Source: Cyclaneusma minus (Eukaryota > Ascomycota > Leotiomycetes > Marthamycetales > Marthamycetaceae). Taken from it: a stretch of 64,000 bases of DNA. The notes under the pieces are model-generated. The model saw only the letters and a list, made by a program, of their open reading frames with translations, had not been told where the DNA came from and ran no database searches. Below, one piece after another: positions 33,766-46,742 of this stretch. The position numbers were made by a program, and so were the translations under genes. How positions within the stretch are numbered: position 1 is the first letter of the stretch; each line of letters starts with the position of its first letter. The stretch spans positions 558,001-622,000 of the forward strand of contig JAKZHN010000007.1 of NCBI GenBank assembly GCA_037179335.1, given 5' to 3'.

Positions 33766-36700
33766 AATGTCGCTCAAATGAGTAGAAGGGACTGGAACCG
33801 GTTGAGCCTTTGTGGGATCACTGGGGTGTCATGGAGTCACCGAGGGAAACACGGAATGTAGAAGTAGTCTTGAATTGAATTTAAGGAGCAAAGGTGAGAA
33901 TCTGTGCGCGAAGGCTTTTTAAAAAAGCTTGTGCTGATTAAGCATTTTAGCGTCAGGCTAATTATGGCGTAGCCATGGTTATGTTATGGCTATGGCTATG
34001 GTGGGGTTATACTTTTATATTATGCCCCTTTTTTTTCGGGGCTTGTCCCAAATCCCTAGTTAGTAGTTAATTGTATTAGGAATTATTAGGTAGGTAAGTA
34101 GGTAGGTAGGTAGGTAGGTCATTAGGTAATTAATATTATAGATTACGTAGGTTGCAAATATATGATAAATTGTATAATAAAGTTGTTTTTGTTTCCATTC
34201 TGGTTGATTTGAGTATTATTAGAATTAAATGGACCGGCCGACGGCAACTATTTAGAAACGAGTAAAAAGCTTTTTTATTATTATTTCCTATTTTGCCTGT
34301 GTTTTTTTTATTGCTTTAGTAGATTAGGATTTCAGGCCCAATAATTGGTTTATTGCTACCAAGTAAAACGGATTGGATTAAATCTAATATTTGTCGTCGA
34401 TATTAAGGCCCTAAGTTTAAATTGGGCTGGCCTCAATCCGGGTTTTATTAATTAAAAATTTATTGCTGAAAAAAAAATTAAGAAAATTTAAATTGGATAG
34501 AGGATATTAATTATTTATTATTATTTAAATATTAATAATATAAAAGGATTATTATTTTGATTTATATTTTAGCCGGCGGGAAAAAGTTTAGCTTATTAAA
34601 GCTTATTGGGAAAATTAATTATAAGTTTATAATTTGTTTATAGCAATATAATGGCTTATTAGTATTTATTTTTATATATAGTTTTTATTATAAACCAATA
34701 TGCTTTGATATTGCGTATTTAAATTTATGACATAAAATTTTATATTGCAAAACTAATTTAATAAAGAGAATTAATTTAAGCAAATTGCAATTGAGTATAA
34801 AAGCTTTTGATTTGCTATTAAAATAATAATGCCAATATATTATAATATATTTTGCAATTTAAATTGCTATTTTTTAATTTTATTTATTTGCAATGTCTAT
34901 TTTATTATAATTGAAATTGTGTAAAATTTAGGCTAGAATTATATTAAAATTTATAGTAAATTCGATATTAGACTTTTTATAAAAAATTATATTATAATTA
35001 AGGGTTTTAATTACGGCTTTATATTAGCCGGTGGCTTTAAGTTTTATATATATGGCTTTTTCCATTTTTTATTCATTTTTATTATTAATTTTTTTTTTTT
35101 CTAAACGCCGCAAATAATTAATTTTTTTTCCAATTCCCTTTGTTTTTCGAAATTTTTCGAAAGTTTTGGCTTAATATCCGTATTAATTAAATTAATTAAA
35201 TTATATTTTTTTTTAAAAAAACAATCCCGAAATTTAATTATTATTATATATTTAGAATATTCAATTTAATAAAATTTTAAAAGCATACCAATAAAATAGG
35301 TTGTTTTATAATGATTAAATTAAATAGGGCAAAAAATAAATTTGTATATATTAATAAGCTATTGGTTTTATAAAATGCCTAAAGCTTAATTAATGCCTAA
35401 TAAAAATCTATAATTCATAATTTAATATACGGCTTTTAAAATTTTAAAATAATATAAAAGTTTTATAATTTTTTTTAAATTTTTTTATTAATGCATTATT
35501 AATTTAAATATAGCAACGTTAAATAGCGAATATTATATTGTTTTAAAAAATTTAGCGGCGATTTTTAGCTTTAAATTAATTAATTGTTTTTGCTAATAAG
35601 CGGTTTATTTTTTTAACGCTTTTTTGTATTTTTAATTAAATAATACGCCTATAATTTTTTAAACTAATATATTATAAATTTAAGGCATTATAGCAATTAT
35701 AATATTTTAAATAAAAATTTTATTTATTATATAGTTTTTAACCTTAATCGCTTTGGCGAACTTTCTTTTAAAATTGGAATATTTAAATTGCTCGCTTTTT
35801 ATTTATCGCGTTTTTATTATTAATTTGAAATATAATATTTATTTATTTTTAAAAGCATTAAAAACAAAATATATATTTTGCTGCTTTTGTATTTTATTTT
35901 ATATAGTTTAATTTTATATAATTTTTTAAATATATTAATTTATAGAAAATGGTATTGGCAATTTGGCAATTCGCTCTATTTTAAATATTTTCAATAGCTA
36001 TTATTATTTAAATATAAAATTAAAACGCTTGCTTTTAAAATAATTTATTCTCCACTAGCGTAGCTGCGCGCCTTGTATTGGCTAGAGCCTGCTTGAGTTC
36101 CTTTTTAATTTGCTTTATATTAGGCAAGGTGCGCTATGCGTTTTGGCAGGTTTAGGAAATTGGGATTAATAGAGTGCGCTTTGCGTCTTATCAAGCTCAC
36201 GGGACGAGTTAGCGGAGGGGAAAATTGGTTAAGGTTTGAATATATTAGGTTTTGGCGGAGGAGAGATAAAACAGATTAAGGGTATTAGAAAATAGAATAT
36301 AATATATTTATAAAGAGAAGAATTGTAAATAATTTGAAATTAATTTGGCTATTAATGCGCTTAAGGCATTAGCGCGAAATTTAGCGCGATTTTTAAGCGC
36401 AATTGGAAAAATAATTTTGCTTAAGCGCAGCTTTACTTTAAAATAAATTCCAATTTAAATAATTGCTTTAAATTATTAATTACCGTTATATATTAAATTT
36501 AAAATATAATAGCCAAAAACATTATATAATAGAATTATATTTTAAAAATTTCAAAGCCTTTTTATTTAATATAGCATTTTTTTATTATATATTTAACAGC
36601 TTTAATATTATAGCTATTATCATAAATTTTAATTAATAGCTCTAGGATTACAAATTATAATATTATAATTAAATTATAAAAAAATATAATAAAAATATAA

Positions 36701-38559
36701 TAAAAATATTATAAATGCAATATTGAAATAAAAGCTTTAAGTAATAAAATTAAATACTATTTTTTTAATAATAAAAAGGCCTAAAGCTTTTATATTTAAT
36801 TTTTTACTTAGCCTTATAATATAGATATTTTTAATAAAAAGCATTATTTAGTTTTTTTTAAATTCGATTTTTATATATTATTTATTATATTAATAAATTT
36901 AATTATTTTGCGCATTAATTAATACATATATATATATATATATATATCTTTATAATTAATTATTTTGCTATAGCGAAAAATTATAAAATGCAATAAATTA
37001 TATATATATTTTAATTGCAATAAAAAAGCTAATATTAATAATAATCTTTAAAATAAAATTATAAATAAATTTGGCAGTTAATAATAAATTTATTTAATTA
37101 AATTATTTAAAATTGCAATAAAATTATAAATACTATTTTAGCAATTTATTAATTTTTTCTATAAAATTGTTTATTTGTAAAACAAAATGCAATGCTAATT
37201 TTGCAATTAATTTTAAATTATATATATAATATTTGCTAAAATTTGCTAATAGAAAAATAACTTTTATTATTAATAATAAATTTTAATATATGATAAACGC
37301 AACAAATATTAGTAAAAGAAATATAAATAAATTAAATAGCTATTATATTAATCCGAATTAAAATAAACCAAGCTTTTTAAATTTATTTATAATATATAAT
37401 TATAATAGTATTATAATATTTTTAAAAAAGCATTATAGCTATATTATAGGCTTTTAATAAAAAAGATTTGCTGCTAAATAGCTTTAAAATAATTATATAA
37501 AAAATTAATTAATAGAAAATTCCAATATATTTTTTAAAAACAACATTGGTTTTTTTTTATACGGTATATTATTAAAAAATTTATTCTATTAATAGGCTAT
37601 GCATTTTGCAATATATTTATTAAATATATATAGATATATATATATTTAAAAAAACTAATATTTTATGTCTTTTCTAATATCCGCCTATTAATAAATTATA
37701 AAAATCGCCAAACAAATGTTTATAAAAAATTAATTTTTGGAAATTCAAAATTTTATATTTTTATACCATTAAAGTCTTTTTTAAACGATTATAGTTTTAT
37801 AATTGGGTAATATAATAATAAGTTTTTTTTTAAATAAGGAAAACTTAAAATACTTAATTTCTTTTTTATTAGAATTTCAATAGTGTTTGCTTTGCTTATT
37901 AAAATAAATTCCTTGCTTATTTTAATAAATTATAAAAATTGGATATGCAAAATATTTTAAACATTAAATATAGCAAAAGTATTCGCAAAGCGTAAATATA
38001 ATGCCAAATTATTAAAAATAATTATAGCGTTGCTATAATAATCTGGTTGGCAAAATAAGGCATTGACAGGACTTTTTTTATCTGTTTTATAAATAATAAT
38101 AACATTAATTTTAAATAGTATTTCTGTATAATAGGCTTTTTATTTTATTAAAATCCGTATTATAATAAAACATTTTAAATTATAGTAATTTAATTATTTG
38201 CTTTAATTATGAAATGTTGCTATTTTTGTATATAAATTATTATAGCACAAAGTTTTTAATTATTTATTATATATTTGAATCTAGCATTAGTAAATTTTCA
38301 AAAATAATAAGTGATAGGGTAAAAATAAACATTTTTTTAATATTGTAATAAAATACCATTTATTGCAAAAATACTTGCATTTAATTTAATAATTATTAAA
38401 AGGGCTAGGTTAAAATAAATTAAAACAAAAGCCTTATAAAAAGCTTGCTTAAATTTATAAAAAAAATTATTTGCTTTTTTAATTTAAAAGAATGTTTTTA
38501 ATATATTTTTAATTTTAATAAAATCGATTATTAATTTTGCAATTAAATTAAAATAGTAA

Positions 38560-39060
38560 ATAAATTGCTTATAAAAACTGTATAATTTTATAAATTAAAA
38601 AATACTTTTAATTAAGCCTCATATAGGCCATTTTAAATAGTATTTAATTTAATCAAATTTATAGCAATACTAATAATTAAAATTATAAAGCCTAAAAACT
38701 TTATTTCCATTACTAAAAATTTGCGTTTTTTCAATTTTATATAAAATCTATAATTAAAAAATACTTTAATATAGATTTAATATACCCGGTATAAAATTTA
38801 ATATTTTAAAAATAAATAAAATTATTATTAAAATAAATAATAATAAAATTATTTAATTAATATAAATTTAAAATAATATTAATATATTAACAAAGCTAAA
38901 TAAAAATATAAAATATTTAAATACATTAAATTTAATATAAAATGCAATTATTTATTTATAACCAGCGGCGATTTAAAGCAAATTATAAATATTGTATAAA
39001 TTAAATTTAATAAAAATGCGAATTTTTCAAATTTTATTTATAATATTTAAAATTAATAAA
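38560..39060 (-). mobile_element. Ty3/gypsy reverse transcriptase relic
   Basis: Reading the minus strand from about 39027 gives KIRIFIKFNLYNIYNLL, stop, IAAGYK, stop, IIAFYIKFNVFKYFIFLFSF. This aligns without gaps to the gypsy RT core (F-T-K-L-D-L-R then A-Y-N, the EWKTAF segment and the Y-L-V-M-P-F-G-L block). Farther on, IEKTQIFSNGNKVFRLY and KWPI, stop, GLIKSIF, stop, FIKLYSFYKQF match the conserved F-L-G and W-P...F-Y-R-R-F segments. The Trp of EWKTAF is TAA and Glu is AAA, both G-to-A changes. Flanking protease, RNase H and integrase must lie in 36-40 kb, but I could not place their ends or LTRs. Confidence 0.75.
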
Positions 39061-40298
39061 ATTAAATATTTATTTTCTATTATAATAGTATTTAGCTTTT
39101 TCTAAATGATTACCGAATATAATTTATTTATAATATAAAGCTTAATACTAAATATAAAAAAGCATTGCAAAGAAAAAATGGAAAATTAAATAAAGCCCAG
39201 TTTTATTATTTTTTTAAAATTTTTGTTTAATTTTTTTTTATTTAAATTATATAAAAGGCCAAATAGTAGCGTTTTGTTTAAAATTAATTTAATATAATAA
39301 TTCATTTCCCCCCATAAAATAATAAGATTTTGGCTATAGTCTTGCTAGAAATTTAAAGGAAATTTGTATATTCCAATAATAGCATATTTATAAATTTATT
39401 ATAAAGTGCGCTAAATATAATAGTTTTAGAAATATTAAAATAAAATAATAATTGCAAAATATTTAATTTGGTAATAATAATTAAAACTAAATTAATTTTG
39501 CTAGAGTTTTTAGGGCCTTCTAAAATAAATTTTATTTTTTCCCAATTAATAATTGGATTAAAATAATATAATTATGGCTATTTAAAAATAATTATTAGCT
39601 TGCGTATTTTAAAATTGCGATTCTTTTTTATATTTTATAAATATTTGGCATATATAATATAATAGCGATAAATGCTTTATTGCTTAATAATGCAATAAAT
39701 TTGCAATTCATATTTATTATTGCAAAATAATATTAAAAAAAATTATAGTAATTTTGTTTTATCAATAATTTATGAATAAATCTTTTAGCTGTTTTTAAAT
39801 TTATTATTATTATAAAATTTAAATAAATTTTATTTTTAGCAAGCATTTAATAGAAAGTTTAAATTAGCTAGTTTTGAACCTTTTTTTAAGACCGTTAAAA
39901 TATTATTATATATATTGCCAATATGAAGTAATATAAGAATTATGGCTAGATTATAATAAAATAATATATTTATATTAATATTAATATTGCGGGCTATTGA
40001 AATAATGCGGAAAATAATATGGTATTAATTGGGCGAAATAACAATTATTATATTATTTTTTTTATTTTTTTTCGGGTTGGGGAAATTAGTTTTTTGCAAT
40101 ATAATTTCTTCTTTTTAGCTTATTTAAATAAATTAGTCTTTTGCGCGTTTATTTATATATATATATATATTAATTTAATAGGTTTTTTGCATTTTTTTTA
40201 TATAATTTGCGAAATTTTAATGCAATTTATAATTATTTGCTAAGTTTTATTAAATAATTATTATATATTATATTGGAATTTGTATTTAATAATAACCT

Positions 40299-42895
40299 GT
40301 TAAAATGCCCTTTTAATGGTTCGAATTAACCCCTTACTAAAATACCCTGGTTATATATAGGGGATTACGCCACCCTTGTATATATAAGCAAGGGAAAAAT
40401 GCATAATACCTTTAAGCTATAAAATAACTTTTTTTTAATATAATATATTTAATAAATTTAGCCTATATTAAATTTAAATAAATTATAATTATTAATATAC
40501 TTTAATATAATTAAAAAAACAACTTTTTATAGCGCCGTATTTTTAAAACCTTTATAGTGCTACAGTTTTAAAGCAAAATTTGCAATATTAAATTTTTAAA
40601 TTTTTAGCAAAAACTTTATAACGCTATATTTTTAAAAAGTTCAGTTAATTTTTAACACAATACCGTATTCTTGTATTTTTTTTTGCAGCGCTATATTTTT
40701 AAAGCCTATTATTTATTAATACAATACCGCATTTTTGCAAATTTATTTATAAATTAATAATAATACACCGAATTTAATAATTTAAAGGTTTTGCTATAAA
40801 AATGCCAAAAAATACTATTAATATAATAAATATTTCTAAACAAAAAAATATTAATATTATAAATATAAATATTATAAATATAAATATTATAAATATAAAT
40901 ATTATAAATATAAATATTATAAATTTTAATAAGGCATTTTTAGCTATTTTTATTATTTATAAACGGCTGTTATTTAAGGCTTTAAAAAAGCTTTTTACAA
41001 AATATTTAATGGATAAAAACATTTAAAATATAATATTATTAAAGTTAGAATATTATATAAAAACCGGGTTTTAAAAGCTTTGATAGCAATTATAGCCAAA
41101 AATAAAAATAATTCATATAAATTTGCTTTTTCCGCTAAAAATATTTTAAATATTTTTATTTTAAAAGTTTATAAAAAGGTTATAAATAATTTTTTATATA
41201 AAAACAACTAAAAAAAGCCATTATAATAAAATTTAAAAACTTAAAAATTAATGAAATTTAAATTAAAATAGCTATATAAATAGCTTTTAATTTAATTTTT
41301 ATTAATTGGGTATTTATTATTAAGCTAAATTTAAATAGCGGCCTAAATAAATATAAAGCTTGCTTAATACTTTATAGCTTTATTTAATTTTTTTTTAATA
41401 TATTTTTACCAATAATTTGTATAAATATATTTAGTCTTTTTTTAGCTATCATAATTTAGCAAAATATAAAATACCGCTATTTTAATATTAGAAATGCTTT
41501 TATTAAAGCTAAATTTAAAAAATTAGTGCATTTGGCTTTTTTAAATAAAATTATTATTAAAATTATTTATATTTTTTAATTAAATAAAAATTTATATAGC
41601 CTTAAGCAAATAATTAAAAATTAAAATTGCCTAATTAAATTTAAAATTATTAAATCTGATTTTAAATAGAATTTTGATAATTTTTGCTTTTTCATTAATA
41701 AAAATAAAAATATAATTATTTTAATTTATATTAATAATATTATAATAGTTGCCAAATTAAATATGAATTTCAATAAATCTTTTGATTTGCTATTTATTAA
41801 ATTTATTATTAAAAATTTAAAAATAAAAATTATATATATTCTTTTTATATAAATTAACCAAAAATAATATATCAATAGTTTTTATATAAAACTTAAATTT
41901 TCTATTGGCAAGAAAAAACTATATTTTATTTTTATAGATAATAGCAATATAATAAATTCTACTAAACATAATAATAATAAAATAAAAATAAAAATTATAT
42001 TAAAAAATATTGGGAAAATTAATATATTTTATAATTTTAATAAAATCTAATATTTATTATACCGTAAAAAAGCTAGCTTAATTTATACCTGATTTTTAAA
42101 AAATAATGCAATTTAAAATTAAGCTGGCTATTATATTATTTTAAAATTATAGCAAATTGAAAAATTAAATATAGGCTAAAAAAAAGGCAAGCTAAAAATT
42201 TATAATAATGCTTTTTATAAATTATTTTTTAATAGGAAAAATATTAATAAATTTATAATTAAATTAAAAGAAAACAAATTATATTTATTTATAAAATTAA
42301 ATATATAATAGCTACTATAAATATTAAGCAAAAATAATAAATTGCTTAAATATTAGAAAATATTAAATATAATAAGCTAATAAAAAACAATTTTTATTAT
42401 ATAAATATAAAAGAAAATAACCAGAATATTATAGCCTTTATTAAAAATTTCCAGCTTTATAAAAAGTTTAAATATATTAATATTGCTTATTATTTTATTA
42501 AAAAATTGGAAAATAATTGCAAATAATAAATAATTTATATTAATACCCAAAATATAATTGCAAATAAATTTACTAAAGCATTATAAAGGGTTTAATTTGC
42601 AAAATTTAAAAAGCTATTAAAAAAAACCCCCCCAAATATAATAAATATTAAATATAAAAAAAAATTATAAAAAAGCGTTAATTTTAATACATTAAAATTG
42701 CTATATTATAATATATAATTAAATAATATATAATGCGCTATAAAGCTTTATAATATAATATAAATTAGCTATAATATATTTTTTAAAAAAATATTGAAAT
42801 TTGGGAAAGCTGTATTATTAAAAATTAAAAAAAGTATTAAAATACCCTTTTAATGGTTTAAATTAGCCTTTTGCCAAAATACCCTAATTATATAG
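40299..42895 (+). mobile_element. Ty1/copia retrotransposon relic, internally deleted
   Basis: A segment starting tgttaaaatgccctttt (40299 to about 40358) recurs at 42836-42895, consistent with the starts of two LTRs. Between them pol is legible on plus: NWVFIIKLNLNSGLNKYKAC (from 41304), LNKNLYSLKQ (41580-41609), IYINNIIIVAK (about 41720-41752, the YVDD box changed to YINN), KKFKYINIAYYFI (about 42465) and IIANKFTKAL (about 42556). These are copia RT, RNase H and the end-of-pol motif. Only 2.5 kb separates the LTR starts, so gag and integrase are missing. An ATAAAT-type repeat fills 40850-40925. The right LTR breaks off after about 60 bp, next to normal-composition DNA. Confidence 0.8.
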
Positions 42896-43010
42896 AACAT
42901 CTTCTCAGGCTCTTCTTGTTGCTAACAGCAGAGGACCAGCCTCGATTTCCCAAGTTTCGAGCAATCTGCAGTCGCCCAGGCCATTTGAAACCGCAGAAAC
43001 GTCCCCCAAG

Positions 43011-44435
43011 ATGGCTTCAAGTTCGTCAGCCTCCACCAATCCGCCCAACTGGACGCCGGAGGACTCCTACAAGCTCGAAATTTGCGATGTCCGAGATATT
43101 TTCCCAGACAACACTCTCGCTCGCTGCAACTACCTCGTCGAAGTACGCCCATACCCCGGCGTTCTACTCCCTCGCCAAACTCCAGTTCCTTACGAGGCAG
43201 CCAAGAAAGATGCCAAGGAGCTGGGCGAGGAAGGGCTGACTGCCGGCCTCGATTGCGGTCTGATACTTATTCGGCTACTATTGAGCAAAGGATACTACAT
43301 TCGACCAGTTTGTGAGGACCAATTCTCGAGAGACCATGCTATCCTAGCGCAGAAATTTGTGGATTGCGCATGGAAGAATGTTGGTGTTGGGGCTGAACTC
43401 GACTGGGAGCTCAAAGCTCGACTTCTCTCAGACATGAGAAGGGTTATTTGCGAGGCTATGGGACGAGCAATTCCCTTCTACGATGACTTCCGCAAGCTCC
43501 AAGAAGAACGTGGCACGAAAACTACCTTCAGCAGGCTCATCAGTCCATTCAGGAAGCTTGTTAGACCCGCAAACGACTCTCCAGCACCAAGTTCCTATCG
43601 CCATCTTCCAGCACTCCTTCCAGGTCTTGTCACGGAAAATTGGCATTTCGCGCTTTTCGGACGCTCTGCAGTGGAGCTTTCCACCGGATCGCCTGAAAAA
43701 TTGGTGGAACTGCCTACTTGGACTGATTGGACGGGAGACATCAAGGTTCGAGGAGTAGAAGACATCGGCAAGCAGATTCTGAAGGTGCTGAACAAAGACT
43801 TTGGTGGTGGACAGAAGCGCAAGATGTCCTGCTCATTCCCGAAATTTCTGAGTATCTCCTACTCGCCGATGGAGCTTCTCAACGACGGCGAAACCAAGGT
43901 GACACCCCGATCGTTCAAGGACCTCTCCCAGTTCACCTTGTCAGGCGAAAGCCTACAAAACGACTCCCTCAAGCAAGAACAAATCGTTTGGGTCAAGCAA
44001 GAACATGAGTACCGTCTGATCGCAATCGTCAGGCGCGACGCTGAGCGCATGAGGATGGTTGGAAGAGACGAACATGGGCGCGCTCGGTTCGAGCTCCTCA
44101 CTGAATGTGACGATATTCGCCTTTATGGCGCAGATGGCAACGAGATCCAGGACGGCAGGATTGTGATTCACCGCTTTCCCACGGACACGATGTGGCGCGT
44201 GGACGACTCGGAGTCTATCAAAAATAAGGGTATGAACACTGATATCAACACCATCCTAGTGTACGAGCGGTATGATGCGAGGAGCGCCGGCTCGGTCATC
44301 CGGGATCAGGACCCCATGCAGGTAGCCTCTGCCGCAGTCCGAAAGAGAAGGGAAGGGGAAAAGAAGCGGGCGGCTGACATGTCCTCTGAGCAGCCTTTCG
44401 GAGGCTCATCTGCGCACAAGCGGGCTCGATTTTGA
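43011..44435 (+). CDS. Uncharacterised 474-aa protein
   Basis: A single exon from ATG 43011 to TGA 44433-44435, GC-balanced and intact, starting only about 115 bp right of the AT island. The N-terminus is Ser-rich (residues 1-20). The body has Trp/Asp-rich and Leu-rich segments without membrane spans (TAGLDCGLILIRLLLSKGYY, RLISPFRKLVRPAND). About 300-400 is beta-like with repeated charged strands (VWVKQEHEYRLIAIVRRDAE). The last 45 residues are basic (KRREGEKKRAADMSS, AHKRARF), suggesting a nuclear signal. I do not recognise a family. Its promoter must be very short or overlap the truncated copia LTR, which could affect expression. Confidence 0.75.
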   Translation: MASSSSASTNPPNWTPEDSYKLEICDVRDIFPDNTLARCNYLVEVRPYPGVLLPRQTPVPYEAAKKDAKELGEEGLTAGLDCGLILIRLLLSKGYYIRPVCEDQFSRDHAILAQKFVDCAWKNVGVGAELDWELKARLLSDMRRVICEAMGRAIPFYDDFRKLQEERGTKTTFSRLISPFRKLVRPANDSPAPSSYRHLPALLPGLVTENWHFALFGRSAVELSTGSPEKLVELPTWTDWTGDIKVRGVEDIGKQILKVLNKDFGGGQKRKMSCSFPKFLSISYSPMELLNDGETKVTPRSFKDLSQFTLSGESLQNDSLKQEQIVWVKQEHEYRLIAIVRRDAERMRMVGRDEHGRARFELLTECDDIRLYGADGNEIQDGRIVIHRFPTDTMWRVDDSESIKNKGMNTDINTILVYERYDARSAGSVIRDQDPMQVASAAVRKRREGEKKRAADMSSEQPFGGSSAHKRARF

Positions 44436-44766
44436 TACCTGGCTGCGAATACTGGGTCAAGTCTGACAAGGCTACCTCCAAGTCTTGCTTCATTGCCATT
44501 TAGAAGCTATCCGGAACCCACACGCGCAAATACGGGACCTGAGGGTCTCAAACCGAAGCTTGTCAACGGTGATAAGTCCTCCCCTCCCGATCTTCCCTGT
44601 TCATCTCACCTCCTGTTCCTCTGAGTCCTCGCTAATTCGCGACTTTGGTACAGCTCGGCACATCTCTCCTTCAATATCCAAGATATGCAGAGTTGATGAC
44701 GAAAGTCAATTCTCCTGTTCACCGAGAGCGAGAAGATAGTTATGTCGCAGACTGCGAACGGGAGGA

Positions 44767-44960
44767 ATGATTTCACCGGTAGCTCTGCTACTACTCAAGC
44801 GTTGTGGTGGACAGGCGAAAGCCTCCTTGTTTTCATTTCCCAAGCGCAACTTGTGAATGAGAACAAGGATTTCACCAGTAGCATTGCAACTACTCAAGCA
44901 TAGTGGTGAATAGGCGAAAGCCTCCTTCTCAGTTCTCAAGCGTAAACTGAGATGGAATGG
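44767..44960. repeat. Two tandem copies of a 99-bp unit
   Basis: The words tttcacc(g/a)gtag, ctactcaagc and aggcgaaagcctcctt recur with a 99-bp shift (about 44770 and 44870), at roughly 80% identity. A weaker partial copy may precede them from 44715. The rest of 44436-45435 holds no supportable gene. Confidence 0.7.
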
Positions 44961-45435
44961 TTCACGGCCGGGTTTCGCTGCAATGGATCATGGCTTTGCT
45001 TGTTGTTCTCCTTAGAAATCAATTACAAAATTCACAAACTTCGCGTTCTTTGCTTTCGTGAAACTCTTAATCCATTTCCGTCTCTGACATGTGCTTCTCA
45101 AAATTTCAAGACCGGGAGAACCAGCTGTCACGGCCTCCTCGACTTCGACCAAACATGCAGACATCCTTGACCCCGCCAACGTTCGTCGACTCCAAAACGC
45201 ATCCCCTCCTTCTGCAAGCCCCCTTAACTCACCTTGTAAGTATCTCGAGTCTAACAAACTTCCTCGCGCGGGTCCTTTGAGTTCCATTCGACATGTTCTC
45301 TTTCTGGCTAGTTTGTTCTACTAGGCATCCACCACAAAGCAGCCTACCGATACTGCACTCCCGTACCCTTGGTGACGTTTCCCTCATGACAATCTCGCCG
45401 GGGAACTACACTTCAGCTTCGTCATCAACATTATC

Positions 45436-46134
45436 ATGGCAGGCAACGCCCAACGTGCCGGCAATGGCCCAGCACCTCAACCCTCCGTCCTCGAGATCAT
45501 CTTCAGAAAGCTCCCTGCCTTGGAGAAGGAGAACCTAGTCCTTCGCGCTGCGAATCAAGACCTGAAGGCCCGAATTAATGTGGTGGAGAAGCAGGTCAAA
45601 GAGCTGCTGAAGCGCCGTACGTTAATTGCAACTTCCGGAATTCCCCATGCTTCTGCTATGGCTAACTCATGAGATACAGCGAAGCCAAACCTCTCAAAGA
45701 TCCCCAATCTCGAGAAGCGTGTCAAGGAACTGGAGAACAAGACCTACGTTGCACCTGGGAAGAATGAACAGGCTCGGACGAACACCCTCCCCGAAGCATC
45801 CAACCAGCCTGCCCATCATGTCGCAATCGATACTATCCCTAATGGCGTCAATGCCGTCTTCACCAGACGCAACAACGATGTTCGAGGTCGAGGTCGCCGT
45901 CCTTCGCGCAGTCGCAGCCCAGTTGACACTCGCTTTGTCACAAATGCTGCTGTCAGAGAACGCAGTCCCATTACCGGCAAGTCTCTTCCGTTTGCTTCAA
46001 AGGGATCATCTGCTGACTTCTCCTCCTCAAAGATCGATCTAACCCCTACCCTTTCTTGGAACTTAAGGGAGCCCCTGAGTGGGACGGATATGAGAGCGTG
46101 TAGGACTATAGATCGACGGTTTGGATGGTCATGA
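45436..46134 (+). CDS. Coiled-coil/SR-tail cluster protein, copy 1
   Basis: Exon 1 is 45436-45616, the intron is 45617-45679 (63 bp, GTACGT...ATACAG, phase 1, with a gctaac branch site), and exon 2 is 45680-46134, giving 211 aa. The N-terminus is Gln/Pro-rich, followed by a heptad coiled coil (about 20-80: LPALEKENLVLRAANQDLKA, VEKQVKELLKR, LEKRVKELENK). Then comes an Arg/Ser tail (RGRGRRPSRSRSP, RERSPITG). The last 30 residues may be out of the original frame: the +1 frame there reads YPFLELKGAPEWDGYESV, more protein-like. It is the first of five related genes or pseudogenes ending at 52602. Only this copy has an intron inside the coiled coil. SR-like tails are known from RNA-binding and splicing proteins; a role here is inference. 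Confidence 0.6.
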
Positions 46135-46742
46135 ACATGGGCTGCGGCTTGTTAACACTGCAGCAGCCCAGAATTTGAGAGAGCATGATCTTGGATAAGA
46201 CGAATGAATAAACTCATGGGATTGGCTTTCAATACACGTGGCTTTTACAGCAATGAGAAGGAATTTTTGTGCAAGTTGTTGCTAATTTTGCGATTGCTTG
46301 ATCCAAATATGGGATGTTCCCCCCTGACACCTGCAAACACCCACCTTTCAGGTTTCCCACTTCGTGCGGCATTGTTCAAGTCAGGTAGGCTTGTTCTCCA
46401 GGTCTTCTCATAATTCTCAACATCCTCCAAAGCTTGGAGAATATAAATTAGAGGGCCCGCACCCAGCATCCGTCCCAGCTCTAGCTATTAATTATTTGCA
46501 AGGTGCAAACACGCTTATTTTCGGATGTTTTTAAATATATACTCCGTGTCACAAAACCAATATATTGTGAGCCCTGAGCTCCCATACATCATCTTCTTCT
46601 GGCCTACGGCTCCGTCCCAATCTTCCACGACTCATCCTTGCGCCCAGAGACAGCAGGTGCCTCTCCGACGCACTCATATCACCGAAGCCGTCAAAAAGCG
46701 TCACGAACGTGCCTCGCCATTGCGTATCTCGACATTGCCGAT

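Larger units (their letters stand above)
33940..42895. repeat. AT-rich island of mutated retrotransposons (RIP-like)
   Basis: Base composition changes abruptly at both ends to very high A+T, with TTAATTAA-like words throughout and almost no CpA context left intact. A taggtaggt microsatellite lies near the left edge (about 34085-34125). No intact ORF exists. Relics of two elements can be read through many stops: Ty3/gypsy on minus around 38560-39060 and Ty1/copia on plus from 40299 to the right edge. A less mutated patch stands out at 36045-36245. The pattern fits RIP, known from Pezizomycotina; C-to-T/G-to-A direction is inferred from the motif changes described in the two element entries. 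Confidence 0.9.

Noticed and set aside
39290..39400. Copia integrase-like reading (ILWGEMNYY) on the minus strand
   Set aside because: It looks like the LWGEA motif but lies upstream of a gypsy-type RT on the same strand, so the match is probably chance in AT-rich DNA.
40019..41026. Two 74-aa plus-strand ORFs in the AT island
   Set aside because: Low-complexity Ile/Asn/Phe/Lys sequence from ATAAAT repeats; no gene signal.
33940..42895. Centromere or mitochondrial insert as the cause of the AT-rich island
   Set aside because: Retrotransposon RT motifs with G-to-A/C-to-T changes explain it; no mitochondrial gene is readable.
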